Assembly (NCBI RefSeq): GCF_905397435.1
Contig: NZ_CAJPVI010000001.1
Coordinates: 186,001-250,000, forward strand
DNA length: 64,000 nucleotides
Direction: 5' to 3'
DNA from: Cupriavidus numazuensis
GTDB taxonomy: Bacteria > Pseudomonadota > Gammaproteobacteria > Burkholderiales > Burkholderiaceae
Position numbers and translations under genes: made by a program. Below, one piece after another: positions 61,066 through 64,000 of this stretch (positions within the stretch are counted from its first letter, which is position 1; every line of letters starts with the position of its first letter). The notes under the pieces are model-generated. The model saw only the letters and a list, made by a program, of their open reading frames with translations. It was not told where the DNA came from and searched no databases.

Positions 61066-62145
61066 ATGCTGAAGAACACCGACGACCTGCGCATTCGTGA
61101 ACTCAAGGAACTGCTGCCGCCCGCGCACCTGATCCGCGAGTTCGCCTGCTCCGAAAAGGCTTCGGACGTGATCTACGCCGCGCGCCAGTCCATGCATCGC
61201 ATCCTGCACGGCATGGATGACCGCCTGATCGTCATCATTGGCCCGTGCTCGATCCACGACACCAAGGCCGCGCTCGAATACGCGAAGCTGCTCAAGGTGC
61301 AGCGCGAGCGCTTCGCCAACGAGCTGGAAGTCGTGATGCGGGTCTACTTCGAGAAGCCGCGCACCACGGTGGGCTGGAAGGGCCTGATCAACGACCCGTT
61401 CATGGACGGCAGCTTCAAGATCAACGACGGCCTGCGCACCGCGCGCGAGCTGCTGCTGAACATCAGCGAACTGGGCGTGCCGACCGGCACCGAGTATCTC
61501 GACATGATCAGCCCGCAGTACATCGCCGACCTCGTGAGCTGGGGTGCGATCGGCGCGCGTACGACGGAATCGCAGGTGCACCGCGAACTCGCATCGGGAC
61601 TGTCGTGCCCGGTCGGTTTCAAGAACGGTACCGATGGCAACGTGAAGATCGCCGTCGATGCGATCAAGGCCGCATCGCAGCCGCACCATTTCCTGTCGGT
61701 GACCAAGGGCGGCCACTCGGCGATCGTGTCGACCTCGGGTAACGAGGACTGCCACATCATCCTGCGCGGCGGCAAGGCGCCGAACTACGATGCCGCGAGC
61801 GTGCAGGAAGCGTGCGACGCCATCGCCAAGTCCGGCCTGGCCGCGCGCCTGATGATCGATGCCTCGCACGCCAACAGCAGCAAGAAGCACGAGAACCAGA
61901 TCCCCGTGTGCGAGGACATCGGCCGCCAGCTCGCCGCCGGTGACGACCGCATCGTCGGCGTGATGGTCGAGTCGCACCTGGTGGCTGGCCGCCAGGACCA
62001 TGTCCAGGGCACGCCGGTGGAAAGCCTGACTTACGGCCAGTCGGTAACCGACGCGTGCATCGGCTGGGACGAATCGGTCAAGGTGCTGGAAACGCTGGCC
62101 GAGGCCGTCAAGGCGCGTCGACTGGCAAGCGGCAGCGGCAACTGA
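61066..62145 (+). CDS. aroG: 3-deoxy-7-phosphoheptulonate (DAHP) synthase, class I
   Basis: First committed step of the shikimate pathway (phosphoenolpyruvate plus erythrose 4-phosphate). The 359-residue product contains the class I motifs IIGPCSIHD (Cys metal ligand), VYFEKPRTTVGWKGLIND, and FKNGTDGN, and the late metal-binding DASHANSSKKH. The Phe-, Tyr- or Trp-sensitive type cannot be decided from sequence by eye. The Phe/Tyr codons in its leader suggest transcriptional response to those amino acids. Terminator follows. Confidence 0.95.
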   Translation: MLKNTDDLRIRELKELLPPAHLIREFACSEKASDVIYAARQSMHRILHGMDDRLIVIIGPCSIHDTKAALEYAKLLKVQRERFANELEVVMRVYFEKPRTTVGWKGLINDPFMDGSFKINDGLRTARELLLNISELGVPTGTEYLDMISPQYIADLVSWGAIGARTTESQVHRELASGLSCPVGFKNGTDGNVKIAVDAIKAASQPHHFLSVTKGGHSAIVSTSGNEDCHIILRGGKAPNYDAASVQEACDAIAKSGLAARLMIDASHANSSKKHENQIPVCEDIGRQLAAGDDRIVGVMVESHLVAGRQDHVQGTPVESLTYGQSVTDACIGWDESVKVLETLAEAVKARRLASGSGN

Positions 62146-62184
62146 GCACAAGACGCGGGGCAATGCCTCGCGTACACCGCAAAA

Positions 62185-62217
62185 CAAAAAACCGCTTCAT
62201 ATTGAAGCGGTTTTTTG
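62185..62217 (+). terminator. Terminator after aroG
   Basis: CAAAAAACCGCTTCA, loop TAT, TGAAGCGGTTTTTTG: a perfect 15-bp stem. The symmetry lets it serve both aroG and the convergent cytochrome gene. Confidence 0.92.
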
Positions 62218-62237
62218 TTGCCTGCCCTGCGTGCAGC

Positions 62238-62636
62238 TTACTTCTTCAGCACCAGGTCGCCCGGCAGCGATTCGATATACGCGGCGATGTCCTTCAGCTC
62301 CTTGCGCGTGAACGGACGCGGCTTGCCATCCTTGCCCGTGACGGCCGGGTTGGCATTGACCTGGCCGGCCATGATCGCGTTGGAGCGGCCCACTTGCGGC
62401 ACGCCCGAAACCTGGTACGACAGCAGCGCGTGGTAGAGATAGTCCGCATGCTGGCCGGCCAGCTTCGGATAGTCCGGCGAGATCGGGGCGTTCATGCCCT
62501 GGCCATGACAGGCCACGCAGTTGCCCTTTTCCACGAGCACCTTGCCGGCGGCGAGGTCGGCCGCCGAGGCGGTGGCAGCGGAGGCACCCAGCACGAGTGC
62601 GCCAATCGCGAACGAAAGCGTCTGAAGCGTCTTCAT
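62238..62636 (-). CDS. Monohaem cytochrome c, periplasmic
   Basis: A 132-residue c-type cytochrome with a signal peptide (cleavage near ASAAD, about residue 26). The haem motif is CVACH near residues 40-44, and the axial Met is probably in AIMAGQ. The C-terminal PFTRKELKDIAAYIESL is typical of class I cytochromes. It resembles one half of a cytochrome c4. It lies 13 bp downstream of a second small cytochrome gene. Confidence 0.9.
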   Translation of the reverse strand: MKTLQTLSFAIGALVLGASAATASAADLAAGKVLVEKGNCVACHGQGMNAPISPDYPKLAGQHADYLYHALLSYQVSGVPQVGRSNAIMAGQVNANPAVTGKDGKPRPFTRKELKDIAAYIESLPGDLVLKK

Positions 62637-62649
62637 GATCCGGTGTCTC

Positions 62650-62997
62650 TTACTTGAGGGAATTGTTCTGCGAGCCGCCCTTCTGCTGCGAGTAGTAGGC
62701 AGCCACGTCGGCGATGTCCTGGTCGGTCAGCGAGGCGGCGATGCCGCGCATGGTCGGGTGCTTGCGGTCGCCCTTCTGGTAGGACTTCAGCGCATTTTCG
62801 ATGTACTTGGCGCTCTGGCCGCCCAGCATCGGCACTTCATAGACTTCGGGGAACGACGCACGGTAGCCCGGAATGCCGTGGCATCCGATGCACATTGCAA
62901 CCTTGTCCTTGGCAGCGTCTCCATTGCCCTTGACTTCCTGTGCCTGTGCGGCCGTTGCAGCCGCGCCCAGCACCACCATCGTGAGGAGCTTTTTCAT
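62650..62997 (-). CDS. Monohaem cytochrome c, periplasmic
   Basis: A 115-residue c-type cytochrome. Signal peptide cleaved near AQAQE (about residue 20); haem motif CIGCH at residues 36-40; axial Met probably in HPTMRGIA. The C-terminus LTDQDIADVAAYYSQQ is like cytochrome c4 domains. It is the first gene of the two-cytochrome pair. The upstream in-frame extension to 63282 is rejected. Confidence 0.9.
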   Translation of the reverse strand: MKKLLTMVVLGAAATAAQAQEVKGNGDAAKDKVAMCIGCHGIPGYRASFPEVYEVPMLGGQSAKYIENALKSYQKGDRKHPTMRGIAASLTDQDIADVAAYYSQQKGGSQNNSLK

Positions 62998-63502
62998 TGT
63001 CTTTGCGGATTGGAAGTTAAACCGTGCGTGACCTGCCCTGCCGGGCGGAGACGGTCTCAGAATGCTTCTGGGGGAAGCCTGGCAGCCAGTGGCGACCAGG
63101 GAGCAATCCGCCAGACTGTCGCATCCGGTTCGTTGCCGGGATGTGGAACACCATTCTGGAACCACCTCTCGCAATCGCCGCGACCCGGACGGGCCGCAGG
63201 TGCTTCTGAACGCGGACTGCCGGATACTGGAGAACTGGACGTGGGGGCGCGTCAAACCGCCGCATTGTACAGCAGGCGGCACCTGGCAGTCCAGCCAACG
63301 GGCCCGCGCGCGGCCACGATGTCAGCGTCTCCCAACACGAACCGCAAAGGTCTTTTATACTCGACCATTCAGGGAATCCGAACGACCGTTCGCGAATCCG
63401 GTTTCCATAATGAAAGCACGCGTCACAGCGCGAAGAGACTGCGCTCAATGCGCCGACCCGGCTTCATCCAGCCGGGTGCCGGCCGTCACCTCAGGTTGCC
63501 TC
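62998..63502. other. Intergenic region of 505 bp
   Basis: Divergent region between the cytochrome pair and the MoxR-type gene. I see no gene with convincing codon use. It contains a TATACT at 63356-63361 and a CATAAT at 63406-63411 as weak -10 candidates without good -35 boxes, and the palindrome at 63379-63392. Confidence 0.5.
63379..63392. promoter_or_regulatory. Palindrome CGAACG-AC-CGTTCG
   Basis: A perfect 6-bp inverted repeat with a 2-bp centre, about 110 bp before the MoxR start and flanked by two GAATCCG-like copies. It looks like a dimeric repressor operator, but the regulator is unknown. Confidence 0.4.
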
Positions 63503-64000
63503 ATGTCCAACACCGCCAACGCTTCCGCCCAAGCCTCCTCCCAGCAGGTCAAATTCGAAGGTAGTGACCAGTATGTCGCCACCGACGACCTCAAGCTGGC
63601 CGTCAACGCCGCGCGCACGCTGCAGCGTCCGCTGCTGATCAAGGGCGAGCCCGGCACGGGCAAGACCATGCTGGCCGAGGAAGTGGCCGCCGCGCTGGGC
63701 ATGCCGCTGCTGCAGTGGCACATCAAGTCGACCACCAAGGCGCAGCAGGGCCTGTACGAGTACGACGCCGTGTCGCGCCTGCGCGATTCGCAGCTTGGCG
63801 ACGACCGCGTGCATGACATCCGCAACTACATCGTCAAGGGCGTGCTGTGGCAGGCCTTCGAAGCCGACCAGCAGCTCGTGCTGCTGATCGACGAGATCGA
63901 CAAGGCCGACATCGAATTCCCGAACGACCTGCTGCGCGAACTCGACCGCATGGAGTTCTACGTCTACGAGACGCGCGAACTCGTGAAGGCCAAGCACCGC
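63503..64000 (+). CDS. MoxR-type AAA+ ATPase, 3' end beyond window
   Basis: The first 166 codons of a MoxR-family chaperone-like ATPase. Walker A is GEPGTGKTM near residues 48-56 and Walker B is LVLLIDEIDKAD near 125-136. MoxR proteins act with VWA-domain partners in metal insertion or complex assembly; the partner gene would lie beyond the window. ATG 63503 is preceded by a weak AGG. The frame is open to the last base. Confidence 0.9.
   Translation, partial: MSNTANASAQASSQQVKFEGSDQYVATDDLKLAVNAARTLQRPLLIKGEPGTGKTMLAEEVAAALGMPLLQWHIKSTTKAQQGLYEYDAVSRLRDSQLGDDRVHDIRNYIVKGVLWQAFEADQQLVLLIDEIDKADIEFPNDLLRELDRMEFYVYETRELVKAKHR

Noticed and set aside
62635..63564. A plus-strand 309-codon frame across the cytochrome genes and the intergenic region
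   Set aside because: Overlaps three real genes; irregular composition with no domain.

Overview
The window is 64 kb of a dense, high-G+C (roughly two-thirds by eye) bacterial chromosome. The gene set (edd/hexR, isc operon, PHB depolymerase with Cys183, ISC ferredoxin, YhdP, TldD, GlnE, DUF1841, Gcr-type membrane protein) and the protein sequences suggest a betaproteobacterium of the Burkholderiaceae, most like Cupriavidus/Ralstonia. This assignment is from recognition of protein families only. I saw no tRNA, rRNA, insertion sequence, prophage or CRISPR array. Almost all of it is core housekeeping chromosome. Several regulatory sites are unusually clear.

Layout: 1-3.6 kb, Entner-Doudoroff genes gntK and edd divergent from an RpiR/HexR regulator, with two palindromic operators between them. 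3.6-8.9 kb, minus-strand operon lolC-lolD-tatD-comEC. 9.0-16.4 kb, an RpfE-like COG4255 gene, recJ, an NlpD-like lipoprotein on the opposite strand, prfB with its programmed +1 frameshift, an SDR gene and lysS. 16.5-19.0 kb, a three-gene ABC-2 exporter, followed by an outer-membrane barrel. 20.2-26.3 kb, the complete iscRSUA-(DUF3565)-hscBA-fdx-iscX operon behind a promoter overlapped by an IscR type 1 site. 26.3-32.1 kb, Gcr-type membrane protein, low-molecular-weight phosphatase, three small genes and uvrB. 32.3-41.4 kb, tyrB-type aminotransferase, intracellular PHB depolymerase, TetR regulator, rnfB-nth, nitroreductase, EamA transporter, DUF1841, phospholipase A and a thioredoxin-like protein. 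41.5-48.0 kb, stress genes grpE, hslR, hemH and hrcA, then nadK and recN.

The most interesting block is 48.0-50.9 kb. A lipoprotein resembling a subtilisin prodomain lies just upstream of a secreted S8 protease. The protease ends in 14 glycines, a membrane segment and basic residues (GlyGly-CTERM type), and converges on a rhomboid-like gene that fits rhombosortase. Together they look like a self-contained secreted protease, its C-terminal processing enzyme and a separate inhibitor or folding assistant. glnE, yhdP, a nitrilase-family gene and tldD follow.

The second notable element is the roughly 330-nt leader of the DAHP synthase gene at 60.7-61.07 kb. It has a good sigma-70 promoter, a 23-codon open frame with six consecutive Phe/Tyr codons, an intrinsic terminator, and an upstream segment able to pair with the terminator's 5' arm. 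This has the architecture of a Phe/Tyr attenuator. The window ends with two small cytochromes c and the start of a MoxR-type ATPase gene.
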